This document shows positions 6,812 to 16,081 of a DNA stretch of 19,102 bases, piece by piece. The stretch covers positions 1-19,102 of the forward strand of contig CAXKVR010000881.1 of the NCBI GenBank assembly GCA_964058845.1, read 5' to 3'. The position numbers and the translations under genes were made by a program. The stretch is from Carex sylvatica (Eukaryota > Streptophyta > Magnoliopsida > Poales > Cyperaceae). Positions within the stretch are counted from its first letter, which is position 1. Every line of letters starts with the position of its first letter. The notes beneath the pieces were generated by a model that ran no database searches, was not told the DNA's origin, and saw nothing but the letters and a program-made list of their open reading frames with translations.

Positions 6812-8823
6812 TCAGTTGGAAGCTTTAACTAGAGGGGATCGTGGCGATAATAAATGAGGTGACATCAAATGTTGTGCGATTGTCCCGTCATTCAAACGGC
6901 AAAAACTCAATGTCAGTTTCTTATTAAATTTCTTCTTGCTCTGCATTTGTGTAGTATCCTCCTTCAACTTGTCAGCAAAGTCTCCAATCCTTCTCAGAGC
7001 GATGTGCATAGTCGCATCATCCATATTTGCGAAACAAACCCGAAACCACCCAGGTTCAGTACAACGAAACGATGAACCAGGGGAAACATTCAATTTGACA
7101 TCATTTATTATGACACGCCACAGCTCAAGCTCTCCGTTTTCGGTACTCTCCTTCAGGAATTGTCTCAAATCCATCCAAACAAATAACCCCGCAGTGCTCG
7201 GTAAGCACTTGATGCCCAATTTCTCTAGACCTGATGTGAATTCCTCGTGCCTTTTATGTAACCTTCTCTTGTTTTCGGCCAGGTATTTGGAGGTGAAATC
7301 ATCATCGCTTAGCATGTGAGATAACAAGTGTTGTGTTTGTGACGACACGAGTCCAAAACTAGACATTCTTCGGGCACATCTCACAACTGCATCGTTGTAT
7401 GAGTAGATTACGCCGACCCGGAATCCAGGAAGCCCCATATCCTTCGAGAGGCTATATGCGATGTGGAATAGATTCCTGTCGTAGCTTGGTTCTTCTTCGA
7501 GCAATTCGCTGACACTGAGGAATTCGGATTGGTTGAAAACACTTCCAGAGAAGATTTCATCACAGATTAGATGAATTCTTTTCTGATTAACAAATGAAAG
7601 GAGGGCCTTAAAAGTGTCCCGGTCCATGGTTGTGCCGAGTGGATTAGATGGGTTCGTCATGAGCACGCCTTTAACTGTAATGTTATCTCTTTGAGCATTC
7701 TCGTAAGCCAACTCGAGTTCGGCTTTGGTCAGTTTGAAATTGTCAGAACTGTAGCAGTTGATTGGTAGGAGCCTCACCCCTGTTCTCCAGCAAAAGTCTC
7801 TATCAAATCTGTAATATAAAATATAAATAATTCTATTAGCTAAAATTATTTTAGGAGAAGACCAAAGAGATTTGACCAGTAAAACTTAAAAAGCAAAGTT
7901 CCTTATTGCCTCCTAATAGAATACAAATTGTAATTAACAAAATTTAAGTACAACAACAGTCATTTAATTGACTAGAATGAAAGGGACCTTGCTTGTGTAT
8001 ACTTTTCTTTATTACATTTCCATATTTTTCAACTTTGACGCAAAACTTTTCTGATGAGATCATATGGATAATGTTGACTCTGCTTTATTGACATTAAGAC
8101 TAAAATTTAGAAAATTGAAGACTGATGAGCTATGTAATGATGGTATCATGATACGTACGCTGGATAGTATGGTGTCGGAACAAGGAAGGCATCGCCAGGG
8201 TTAGCAAGGCAGAAGGCAAGCGTCTCTTGCGCGCCGGTCCCTCCACCACTCATTACAATGCGATCGGGATCAAATTTAACCTTCCCACCTCTAGCTTTCC
8301 CCATAAACTTGGCTAGAGCCTGTACATTTAGACAATTAATTAGACATCAAATCGTTACCAAAATCTGTTGCCATCACACACGTTTCATTATATTGGGTAT
8401 TAATATAATTAATAATTACCTGTCTAAAGGCAGGTAGCCCGTGATAATCTTGAAAATCTGCAACAGCTTCAAAATCAGTCAGACCTTGCTCTGTGCAAAT
8501 GGAGGCTTCCGGGTGTTTTTTAATCCAATCTTTAATCATATCCAAGCAAAGCTACAAAAATTATAAAAAAAAGATAATTTAATTTCCTATAGAATTGAGT
8601 TGATCTATATGCCTTCCACCCATTTGAGTTGGGGAAAGCAACCTACCAGGTTTTCAGCAAGACCCATTTGAATCACACCACCTAGATTACTAGTAGGATT
8701 GAAGGGATTGCTGTCATAAGCCTTCCACCCTTCGAAATACGATGAATTCTCGCCGTGACCATCACCGGCCGCAATGCGAGAGAGAAGCTGGCTGTTGTTT
8801 CCCCTCATCGATTGGTAACCCAT
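6812..8823 (-). CDS. ACS: 1-aminocyclopropane-1-carboxylate synthase, type 1
   Basis: This PLP-dependent enzyme of the aminotransferase fold I family converts S-adenosylmethionine to ACC and methylthioadenosine in the cytosol, the committed step to ethylene. Four exons join in frame: 8823-8647, 8551-8420, 8319-8159 and 7808-6812. That gives 488 residues, usual for the family. All introns are GT..AG, in phases 0, 0 and 2. Visible residues: [13 protein letters not shown] near 25-37, MGLAEN with Glu57, YHGLP with Tyr95, SNPLGT with Asn212, DEIF with Asp240, PLP Lys279 in [14 protein letters not shown] with Arg287, and [11 protein letters not shown] with Arg413. The C-terminus is type 1: Ser458 in KKLTLSF (calcium-dependent kinase type) and Ser-Pro at 473, 478 and 481 (MAP kinase type), which in studied relatives control protein stability. 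The start is the first ATG giving the normal N-terminus. Odd residues: Leu59 (usual Gln), Gly130 in GGGTGA (usual Ala), Ala157 in YYPAFDRD (usual Gly), Cys163 (usual Arg) and Phe243 (usual PLP-contacting Tyr). No stop or frameshift was seen. The paralogue number cannot be set. Confidence 0.95.
7809..8158 (-). other. ACS intron 3
   Basis: This 350-bp AT-rich intron has donor GTACGT and acceptor TATTACAG. It splits the codon of Ala157 in phase 2, within the PYYP.FDRD motif. No nested element was recognised. Confidence 0.9.
8320..8419 (-). other. ACS intron 2
   Basis: This 100-bp phase 0 intron follows the LPAFRQ codons. It has donor GTAATT and acceptor TGTACAG. Confidence 0.9.
8552..8646 (-). 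other. ACS intron 1
   Basis: This 95-bp phase 0 intron follows the MGLAENL codons. It has donor GTAGGT and acceptor TTTTTGTAG. Splicing here joins AENL to LCLDM, which matches the family's AENQ-LCFDL layout. Confidence 0.9.
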
Positions 8824-8945
8824 AGACCCAGTGTCACTGATCAGTTGCTAGCTAGCTTGTATATATTATATGCTTAATTGTGGAGATGTTGAAGTGTTCA
8901 GACTTAGGATGAGTTATGAGAGCATGTGCAAGGTGCGTAGGGGGG

Positions 8946-8953
8946 TATTTATA
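8946..8953 (-). promoter_or_regulatory. TATA box of the ACS gene
   Basis: The minus strand reads CTATAAATACC, a close match to the plant TATA consensus. Transcription would then start near 8920, giving a 5' leader of roughly 95-100 nt before the ATG at 8823. A second AT-rich TATATA run at about 8860-8872 is too close to the ATG to be the main core promoter. Confidence 0.65.
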
Positions 8954-9076
8954 GCCATAGTGCGTAGGTGTGCAGGGGAGGATTGAGGAGAAAGACAGAA
9001 AGTCTTCGTTGAATATTGACAAGGAAATGCTAATTGCTAGCTAGTGCTTGATATGTGCTTGCTGGCAGCCGCATGA

Positions 9077-9082
9077 AGTCAA
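9077..9082 (-). promoter_or_regulatory. possible W-box
   Basis: The minus strand reads TTGACT, the WRKY-factor core, about 125 bp upstream of the TATA box. WRKY control of type 1 ACS genes is known in Arabidopsis. A single six-base match is weak evidence. Confidence 0.22.
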
Positions 9083-9099
9083 AATTTTATTTGTACAAA

Positions 9100-9960
9100 T
9101 ATCAAGAATAAATTATTGGGAAAGGATGGAAGGGACAGAGAGAGCCAATAGTTATGACTTATGAGAACATTAGTTTCCACAATTACACATCGATTGTCAC
9201 ACGGTTTGAAAAATTAAAAAGGAACTGAATTATTGGTTTTGTCCCTTTACCTACTGCCCAAATCGAATAAATTATTGGTTTCGCTCTTATAATTAATTCC
9301 TACAAATTTGGGGGATGCTCGATTTTATCAGTTTTTTTATAACGAAAAATTTGCAAATAAAGGTCAGACAATATAAAATATATAATAAATATTTATTGAT
9401 AAATAGTAAATTATTGGGACCAATCATTCACAAATGAATCATTAAAACTCATTCACTCTCAACTTAGCCTTACACTAATAAGAAAATAAACTCTCATCTG
9501 TTATTCTATCTGACCTACGACTTATTTATAATAAATAAATAAACTAACTATTATTGAAATTTGTAAATATGACAATACATCCCGCAAGATTTTATTTTAT
9601 TTCACTGATTGCTATGCATGATATTCTTCCTTTGATTGGTCCTTTTTAAATGTTATTTTGTTGACTAAGCTAATCCGTATTTCTTATATAATTTTGTAAT
9701 TATTACTGCACCACTATAGGGACCGAATTAATAGATTAGTTTTATATATTTTACGAGTAGGGCTAAAATGCATTATTGATTTTGTACTTTAACCATATCT
9801 CACATCTATATCTCTATTTTAAAATTCAAAAAGTTGATACGAATTGCTAAATATAATATCCATATCAAAAATGTTTTTACAGGTCAAATTTTAGATTTTT
9901 TTTTAAAATAAAAAATATTTTCTTTTAGATAGATATAAAATTATTATTTTTGGATGATCT
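9100..9960. other. ACS upstream region, no gene seen
   Basis: This AT-rich sequence has no reading frame above background and no repeat I could pair with confidence. It is likely distal promoter grading into old repeat sequence. Confidence 0.5.
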
Positions 9961-9964
9961 ATGA

Positions 9965-10050
9965 GCAACGATTTAGTACTTATCTAAAAATAATAAAGAA
10001 TTTTCAAAAAATATAAAATTTGGTTCCCTAACACATTCTAATATAAAAAT
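9965..10050. repeat. dispersed repeat segment (pairs with 2455-2545)
   Basis: The core AAAAATATAAAATTTGGT and the following CACATT..AATATA block match 2455-2545 in the same orientation. The similarity fades outside the core. Confidence 0.4.
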
Positions 10051-10930
10051 TATGTAGAACAGTTCGGATCGACGGTTTAAACTTTAAGAACAGAAATAAA
10101 GATATAAGCGCAACAAAATCAATGCCTGATTTCCCACAATTTATCAAAACGGACGAATAATTAATTTTGTCCATCTATTATTTATAATTTAATTTTATAT
10201 TTAAAAATAAAAAATTGTGTAAGGTTGTGGAACTTGTGGTTGTCCTTTGAATATTTCCGTACGACATGAAATTTCGGTGAAGAGACGGAGTGGGTAGGAG
10301 AATTTGTGCGTAAGAGTCGTTGGCTAGGAAGCTAGTGGGACCCGTCAATTAAGTTTGAAAAGGTAACTGTTGAGACCGCTGAATGAAACAATTGGGGAAA
10401 ATGGCATGCTAGACTGCTAGTTAGTTGAATAGTTGGGCACTCAGAGTTGAGACCGCTTAATTTTTTCTTTATTGTTTTTTTTTTTTTAACTGTGTCAAAT
10501 ACTGTCAATAATCTTAAAAGGTCTACTTAAATCCTTGTTTGTATTTAGAATCCTGAAGCAAAATAAAAATATGAAATTTGTATATCTAAGTGACAGATAA
10601 TTTACATTAGTAGTTTATTTATTTTTATTTTATTTTTGGATAAAAGACGTATGTCCGATTCATTACAGAAATATAGATAAATTATTACGGGTTAATATTT
10701 TTATCAGCGATCGATATCTCACAGCAAAATGCATGATACCCTGATACAGCTGCTTCTAGTTGCCACTTAAAGGCATAAGCAAAAGTGAAATTAAAGTCGG
10801 ATCAGTTCTTTAATTACTACGAAAGCTAATTAAGCCTGTAAGCCATACATGAGGACTGAAATTAATTAAGCCATATGATCAACAAAGGCTGAGGTAATGT
10901 TTAACAAAACTAAACATAAGTATATATGCT
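10051..10930. other. non-coding stretch with one short direct repeat
   Basis: No gene is visible. The 12-mer GTTGAGACCGCT occurs twice, at about 10371 and 10447, with different sequence between. The remainder is AT-rich single-copy-looking DNA. Confidence 0.5.
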
Positions 10931-10936
10931 GGTATA

Positions 10937-10961
10937 TTATATATATATATATATATATATT
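10937..10961. repeat. TA dinucleotide microsatellite
   Basis: An uninterrupted run of alternating T and A follows a TATATT lead-in. Confidence 0.9.
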
Positions 10962-10980
10962 ATCTAAACATTAGCATGCA

Positions 10981-11019
10981 GGAGTGGAGTGGAGTGGAGT
11001 GGAGTGGAGTGGAGGGGAG
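10981..11019. repeat. GGAGT pentanucleotide repeat
   Basis: Six perfect GGAGT units are followed by a degenerate GGAGGGGAG end. The array lies 20 bp from the TA microsatellite. Confidence 0.92.
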
Positions 11020-11029
11020 CGGCACACAA

Positions 11030-11175
11030 TTTTCATCAGGACTTCATTTTTTTTGCACAATGAGATCAATATCAAATGACTACTAAAGAAAACTGCATAA
11101 GATCTAGTTAAATAAATTTTGGTGTTAGACAGATCGAAATGTAGGTGGAAATTGACAAAAATATCAACATAAAGC
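11030..11175 (+). repeat. diverged direct repeat, copy 1 (pairs with 11737-11957)
   Basis: The block starts TTTTCATCAGGAC and ends with GATCGAAATGTAGGTGGAAA and ATCAACATA. The same blocks recur in the same order at 11737-11957, where about 70 extra bases lie in the middle. Neither copy has a maintained reading frame. Confidence 0.75.
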
Positions 11176-11220
11176 ATTTATGAAACAATTAATAGAAAAA
11201 GGTGCTGGCTAGACCACTAA

Positions 11221-11274
11221 ATTAATCAGGAAAGAGTAACACCACTAGACTTTGGTTCGGATCCTCTACAACAG
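11221..11274 (+). repeat. dispersed repeat (pairs with 13720-13772)
   Basis: ATTAAT..GGAAAGAGTAA and GATCCTC.ACAACAG recur in order at 13720-13772. Both copies run into homopolymer-rich or AT-rich sequence, which suggests the end of an old element. Confidence 0.5.
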
Positions 11275-11280
11275 TTTGTT

Positions 11281-11736
11281 ACAATTAAGCAAAAAAACGA
11301 TAGAATCCTTGTTTCTACCATAGTTAACAATATACACAAATAACACACGAATAATTCGCATTTGTTTCGTTTTCGAACCGAACTTCGAAAAAAATGCAAA
11401 CAAAAAACGTATAATATGTTTTATTCACGATCGAAATGCGAGTCGCGAATTATTCGCGAAAAAAAGCCAAAAAACGTCAAAAAAGTTTTTTTTTTTTTTT
11501 GGTGGGAGGGGGAGATGGATTCTTTTTATTCCCGAATTATATCTGAATTACGAATTTTTAAATTAATTCAACAATCAAGAAAAGTTGTTAATTTAATAAA
11601 TATATATTTAAGATCTTCGAGAAGGAACAAAATGAGGTAAAGTTGACAAAATTAACAATAATTATTATATGAAAGGTGTGTATATATATCTTCTTCTTTT
11701 TTCTTGAATGTTCCATTAATATCAAAGTGGCAGAAA
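11281..11736. other. non-coding stretch
   Basis: The region at about 11350-11465 contains several TTCG/CGAA words and partial inverted matches (CGAATAATTCGC opposite GCGAATTATTCGCG), possibly a decayed element end. A 92-codon frame crossing it is AT-driven and has no recognisable domain. Confidence 0.4.
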
Positions 11737-11957
11737 ATTTTCATTAGGACAATTTTTTTATTTTTTTATTTTTTTTGCATTGGGAGACGGATATAAAATT
11801 TTATTTAAGAATTTATAGCAGCTAAATTATCTATGCATGACTGTGTTGTCCGATCACAAAAATACTGATGAAGCGAACTACATAAAATCTAAATAAGTTT
11901 TAATTTGGTGCTAGATAGATCGAAATGTAGGTGGAAAAAGACAAAGAAATCAACATA
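11737..11957 (+). repeat. diverged direct repeat, copy 2 (pairs with 11030-11175)
   Basis: This copy shares TTTTCATTAGGAC at its start and GATCGAAATGTAGGTGGAAA with ATCAACATA at its end. It carries extra T-runs and about 70 bp of additional sequence in the centre. Confidence 0.75.
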
Positions 11958-12190
11958 GGGAGGGGAGCGTTTGGTTTGGCAAAACGAGAAAGGAATAGAC
12001 ATGGTAATCGTGATTGCCTGGCTATTACGATTCCCATAATTTGCGGCTATCACCGTGCCAACTGTAAACGTGGATTTTCTTGATTCCCGCTGAAACATTT
12101 TCCCTCTTTCTTCTCCAATTATTTTCTCAAACCAAGCTGGTAGCGTCTTCTCCACTCTCTCTGAATTCTCTTCGCCGATTACAGAGGTTT

Positions 12191-12191
12191 G

Positions 12192-12230
<39 letters not shown>

Positions 12231-12233
12231 TCT
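12191..12233. repeat. CT microsatellite
   Basis: This CT run is interrupted twice by an A. It lies in a pyrimidine-rich stretch (about 12090-12250) that resembles a plant 5' leader, but no start codon with a supported protein follows. Confidence 0.9.
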
Positions 12234-12466
12234 CCTCACTTCCGTTCCCCAATTCTAGTGTCTAAATTGAATAAATTAGAAATCTTTATGATCATCTAAG
12301 AAATTCCAGAGTAGGAGATGGTTTTACGGTTTCTACTTTTTATGGTATCTAAGAAATTTTGTCTCCACCGATAGGAATAAATTTTGGGTTACTTTCGCTA
12401 CAGTCCTCCAGCAACCACCTCAGTCTTTGTGTGGCTTTTGTTATAGTGCTCCAACATGGCTTCTTT

Positions 12467-12825
12467 CCTGAGGTGGATTAGATCGTAACCGTATCTGGAT
12501 TAAAGAATTTCTCATTCAATGCATATCTGATGTACTTTTTCAATATTTCATCCATGCTAAAATGAAAATCTGTCTGAATGCAAATATGAATTATACATCA
12601 ATCAGAGACAATATTAACTTAGGTTGTTCAATAATCAACTAAAAACATGAGCAACTTAAAAATTGTACCTTTTTCATAAGCCCCGTGAGAGATGAATTAG
12701 ACACTGATTCTCTACCCTTTGCATTCAGACAAATTTTACATGGATGAAATTCTTTAACCCATAGGTATGCATTGAGTGAGAAATTCTTTAATCCATACAC
12801 GGTTATGAATGTAATCCACCTCAGG
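12467..12825. repeat. long imperfect inverted repeat
   Basis: The left arm (12467-12584) and right arm (12718-12825) are reverse complements over about 110 bp, with several small gaps and mismatches. Both contain CCTGAGGTGGATTA, GGATTAAAGAATTTCTCA, TCAATGCATA, TTTCATCCATG and GTCTGAATGCAAA. The loop is about 133 bp. Transcription would give a long hairpin. A minus-strand frame (12914-12639) spans the right arm but is not recognisable as a protein. Confidence 0.85.
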
Positions 12826-13217
12826 AATAAATTTTTCTTTAGATGTGTACCAATTGTGTGAAAGAGTTTCAATTGATAGTACATTGTGTACATGTAGAAG
12901 GTTATTCTAGTCATTTGGTTGAAAACTAGTTTGCTGACAAATGGAAATATGGACCAGCTTAGAGCATTATTTCAATTAGGACATCAACTCTGAACTAAAT
13001 GAATTACTACTAATTTTAGGAATTTAAGGATCAGCATAGCATAATAGTATATTTTTGACCTGATTTAAGTAAAGATTTTCGTAGAAACAAAATGTTTTTC
13101 AGAGCACACATAATTGTCAAATTTTAATGTGGCGTGCCTTTATTATTGCATCAATTTTGTAGTTTGGTCTTATTAGCAAAATGTCAAATATTATTCTTTC
13201 TGTCTATTCTTATACAG
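12826..13217. other. non-coding stretch
   Basis: I saw no gene or paired repeat. It ends in a pyrimidine tract and CAG that could act as the splice acceptor for the segment that follows. Confidence 0.45.
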
Positions 13218-13343
13218 GTTTCTGCGCTGATCACTGGGGAATCCTACATCAGAAATCAGTTCCCAGGAGTTGGTCAGCCTTATGTGTGCTATGCAGAAAT
13301 TGTTTTAAAGCTCGTAGTCTTTCTGCTGCATTTTACTTTTTGA
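13218..13343 (+). pseudogene. orphan exon-like segment, family unknown
   Basis: After an acceptor-like TCTTATACAG the open frame reads VSALITGESYIRNQFPGVG and then QPYVCYAEIVLK, with more balanced composition and codon use than any nearby frame. It may continue in hydrophobic residues (LVVFLLHF) to a stop at 13341-13343, or be spliced after about the EIVLK codons. I do not recognise the protein. No convincing upstream coding exon was found, although a pyrimidine-rich leader-like stretch lies at about 12090-12250. It could be a captured or decayed gene fragment, or chance. Confidence 0.28.
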
Positions 13344-13595
13344 GTAGTCGGTCTAGTAATTTGCATTAGAATTGGTAGATTTTTTTTCTTTTCTGTTATG
13401 TTTACTGGTACGTAAATGTTTTTTTTTTTTTTTTTGTTATGTTTACCAGTATGTAATTTGCAAATGAATCTTAATGTAATTTTACATTGGTGATTGAAAT
13501 TATGCCTATGGGCTCCAACTAAAAAATCACACTGGCAATTCGATTCTCCACGTCACGTATTGAGATCTGCGATGTTGTCATTCGAGTGTATTTTT

Positions 13596-13701
13596 TAATT
13601 TTTTTTACTAATTTGATTGTAACGAATTGCAAACCAATTAAGCTTTTTCGGACAAAATTTAGTTAATAATTTTTTTTACTAATTTGATTGTAACGAATTG
13701 C
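13596..13701 (+). repeat. 35-bp perfect direct repeat
   Basis: The 35-bp sequence at 13596-13630 is repeated exactly at 13667-13701. It contains ACTAATTTGATTGTAACG. The period is 71 bp. Confidence 0.92.
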
Positions 13702-13719
13702 GAATCACTGGACTATTGG

Positions 13720-13772
13720 ATTAATTGGGAAAGAGTAAGGCCACAGATTTTTGTTCTGATCCTCCACAACAG
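13720..13772 (+). repeat. dispersed repeat (pairs with 11221-11274)
   Basis: This is the same block order as the copy at 11221 (GGAAAGAGTAA-like core, then GATCCTCCACAACAG), followed here by a run of about 20 T. Confidence 0.5.
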
Positions 13773-14155
13773 TTTTTTTTTTTTTTTTTTTAGGAATTGG
13801 CAGCTCACATTATTTTATTCCTTTATTATTAAATGTTTTTGTAAGTAATTATGTATTGTTAAAAAAATTAACACATTATAATCAATACAATAAGTAAGAA
13901 AATTTGTTATTTAATAGAAGGGAAATTAAAAAATGAATTAAATTTTACAAGATTAACATTTGTTTTGGTCTATTGTCATGGAAAGTTTGAATATGATTGA
14001 GATTGTACGTCACAGTACCACTTGTTGTATCAAAATTCAAAACCCATCACATGTATTAATTAATTAATACAACAATTATGTACTTGTATTATACTGTTAT
14101 CCTGAGATCAGTACTATTGGGTTACTTTTTTTTTTTTTAGGAAAACAAAAGTATT
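13773..14155. other. non-coding AT-rich stretch
   Basis: No gene or paired repeat was seen. It includes long T-runs and a TTAATTAATTAA motif. Confidence 0.5.
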
Positions 14156-14278
14156 ACCATATGGATATCGTAATTAATAATTGAAATCAACTGTTTGACT
14201 TTAAAAATATCACCATATGGATATCGTAATTAATAATTAAAATAAACTGTTTGACTTTAAAAATATTACCATATGGAT
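14156..14278 (+). repeat. 56-bp tandem repeat
   Basis: Units start at ACCATATGG at 14156, 14212 and 14268; the third unit is cut off after about 11 bp. Each unit carries GGATATCGTAATTAATAATT and CTGTTTGACTTTAAAAATAT. The two full units differ at only a few positions. Confidence 0.92.
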
Positions 14279-14293
14279 GTCTCGTGCTTGTGC

Positions 14294-14512
14294 TATAGGT
14301 AGCTTCAAGCAACAAGGAACGGTCACTAAAAACACAAAAATGAAGTCGGAAAGTTCAGAGTTTGAGAGCATGGTTGGCTGCTATAAAACTATAAAGTCAA
14401 AAATATTTAATTGGTGTAGGGGTCCAGAAAAACTGAATGTCAAATGCATAGCTAAGCAAACAGTCTGGCACAAGCAAACTTAGCACCGCAATGATGCTGC
14501 GTCAACATCGCC
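14294..14512 (+). repeat. diverged duplicated block, copy 1 (pairs with 15672-15926)
   Basis: Shared blocks in the same order as 15672-15926 are AGCTTCAAGC, GAGCATG.T.GGCTGC, TTTAATTG.TGTAG, CCAGAAAA, TGAATGTCAA, AGTCTGGCACAA and CAAACTT. A 68-codon frame here is broken in the other copy, so the block is probably not coding. Confidence 0.7.
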
Positions 14513-15036
14513 ACGCCCTCCGCACGTAAGACACCAATTGAAAACAGGGGCAGCCGGGCAGATTAAGAAACTTGTATCATATGCACCAAGAATTCGGACC
14601 GTTGAATTCGCCTTAGCATAAATATTGGAGGGTTACGTGCAGATCTTCAAATTATGGTCAGGAAATCAAATGTGAATAAAAATCAACTATATTAAATTTT
14701 TATGTGTGGATGAGAATCAATTTAATAGTTCTATAGTATTTTGTATTAATTTATATAAAACTTTATTAATAAATATATATATTTTTTAAATAATTAAATG
14801 GGATCAATTGACCACCATTTAGACCCAGTGTTTCTGTCTCAAGATATCTTATCTTTGTATGTGATAAGTAGTAAAGTAAAAATGAATCTTTATCTTCTAA
14901 CATAAGAGTACAATTAGAAAATTCAGATCATTCTTTCACTCTTACATGAATCTCAAAACAAACATCATATATTTACAATAAGCACTGAATTTCTTTTGGT
15001 CCAACCGAGATAGGATAGTAGAGCACTGGTGATCTT
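14513..15036. other. non-coding stretch
   Basis: No gene is visible. GAATTCGGACCGTTGAATTCG near 14590 has a partly palindromic form like words in the foldback elements further right, but no full element could be delimited. Confidence 0.45.
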
Positions 15037-15194
15037 TTTTTTTCATAATTGAAATGTCACGCGCTGTGTGGAAACCACAAAGCGGAGTACACACAAACCT
15101 CCATACATGATAAACATTTTTTTCATAATTGAAATATCACGCGCTGTGTGTGAAAACCACAAAGCGGAGTACACACAAACCTCCTGATAAACAT
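15037..15194 (+). repeat. 80-bp tandem duplication
   Basis: Copies at 15037-15116 and 15117-15194 share TTTCATAATTGAAAT, TCACGCGCTGTGTG, CCACAAAGCGGAGTACACAC and TGATAAACAT. They differ by one substitution and small indels. Confidence 0.93.
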
Positions 15195-15217
15195 GCTAAT
15201 AAGACGATATTCTTCTA

Positions 15218-15409
15218 GAAATAAATCTGTTGTTATTCCAAAGGGATAACAGGACCTTGTTATTCCGATCCCAATTGTTGACCTTTGTCGAGATTTGGAT
15301 CTGGAAAACTTTTTTTCTTGAGATTCGCACATAAAATCCTTTGAACGGTTGATATGAGAATAACATAGTCCTATGATCTCTTTGAAATAACAACAAATTT
15401 ATATCCTAC
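15218..15409. mobile_element. foldback MITE, family X copy 1
   Basis: The left part (GAAATAAATCTGTTGTTATT, then CCAAAGGGATAACAGGACC) is the imperfect inverse of the right part (GTCCTATGATCTCTTTGAAATAACAACAAATTTATAT). The 7-mer TCTTCTA directly precedes the element (15211-15217) and follows it (15410-15416), a possible target duplication. The first 40 bp also match the left end of the element at 17327. It has no coding content. Confidence 0.65.
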
Positions 15410-15456
15410 TCTTCTAAGAACCCAGCAAGCGTGAAGATAATTTAGTGATAAAATAG

Positions 15457-15640
15457 GAATTCGTATCCTCTGCATTAACTAAAAAAGAAATATTTTGAGT
15501 TAATGCATCTAAAACGTCCAATTAGCTTTAAAATTCGTGTGAATTAGATAGAAACTTGATGGACTCTATTTACAATAAGACGACCGGTATCTATTAACTC
15601 AAAAGATACTCTTTTGAGTTAATGCAAACGATGCGGCCTC
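15457..15640. mobile_element. foldback MITE, GCATTAACTCAAAAG family copy
   Basis: Two hairpins about 90 bp apart mark this element. The first, 15472-15506, has GCATTAACT arms; the second, 15593-15623, has ATTAACTCAAAAG/CTTTTGAGTTAAT arms. The outer context (GTATCCTCTGCATTAAC on the left, GTTAATGCAAACGATGCGG on the right) is itself inverted. Related hairpins recur at 17891, 18046 and, degraded, at 18850-19005. Confidence 0.7.
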
Positions 15641-15671
15641 ATAAAACAGATAAAATCAATTGACTCTAAGT

Positions 15672-15926
15672 CTAAGGTAGGCAGCTTCAAGCCTTCAAGC
15701 AAGTTGGAAGGGTCAGAGCATGCTCGGCTGCATGCGATCGATATGACCTTATGAAGTAGAAAATCTTTAATTGATGTAGTCCTCCAGAAAAGTTGAATGT
15801 CAATTGTATAAATATTCAAAGAGTCTGCCTCAAGTTTGAAAATTTGTATGTCAAATGCATAAATATTCAAAGAGTCTGGCACAAACAAACTTGGACAGTG
15901 CAATTAGTCTGCGACAATATCACCAC
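15672..15926 (+). repeat. diverged duplicated block, copy 2 (pairs with 14294-14512)
   Basis: This is a same-orientation relative of 14294-14512. It also carries an internal 55-bp tandem duplication: the words TGTATAAATATTCAAAGAGT and GCATAAATATTCAAAGAGTC occur about 55 bp apart. The foldback elements at 15218 and 15457 lie between the two blocks. Confidence 0.7.
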
Positions 15927-16081
15927 ATTTTTCATACAATAATCTTGAAGGAGACAAGGGTGTCCTGTCCTCTTTATGATATAAACAAGTTGTAAATTTT
16001 ACTCTCTTGTGATATATTTTTTTTCTTTGTTTTGCCTCCAATGGAAAAGAGCCATTTTTTTATGATCAATATAGGAGAGTA

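Noticed and set aside
6869..7319. Two plus-strand frames within the ACS gene
   Set aside because: They are antisense shadows of ACS exon 4, which has clear family motifs on the other strand.
8860..8872. TATATAA-like run as ACS core promoter
   Set aside because: It lies only about 40-50 bp from the start codon and would leave almost no leader. The TATAAATA at 8946-8953 is better placed and closer to consensus.
9965..10050. Possible regulatory element in the distal ACS promoter
   Set aside because: The segment is a dispersed repeat shared with 2455-2545, which is a simpler explanation.
12639..12914. 91-codon minus-strand frame
   Set aside because: It overlaps one arm of the long inverted repeat, and the matching arm has no equivalent open frame, so coding selection is unlikely.
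15123..15396. Two overlapping minus-strand frames
   Set aside because: They run through a tandem duplication and a foldback MITE and show no recognisable protein features.
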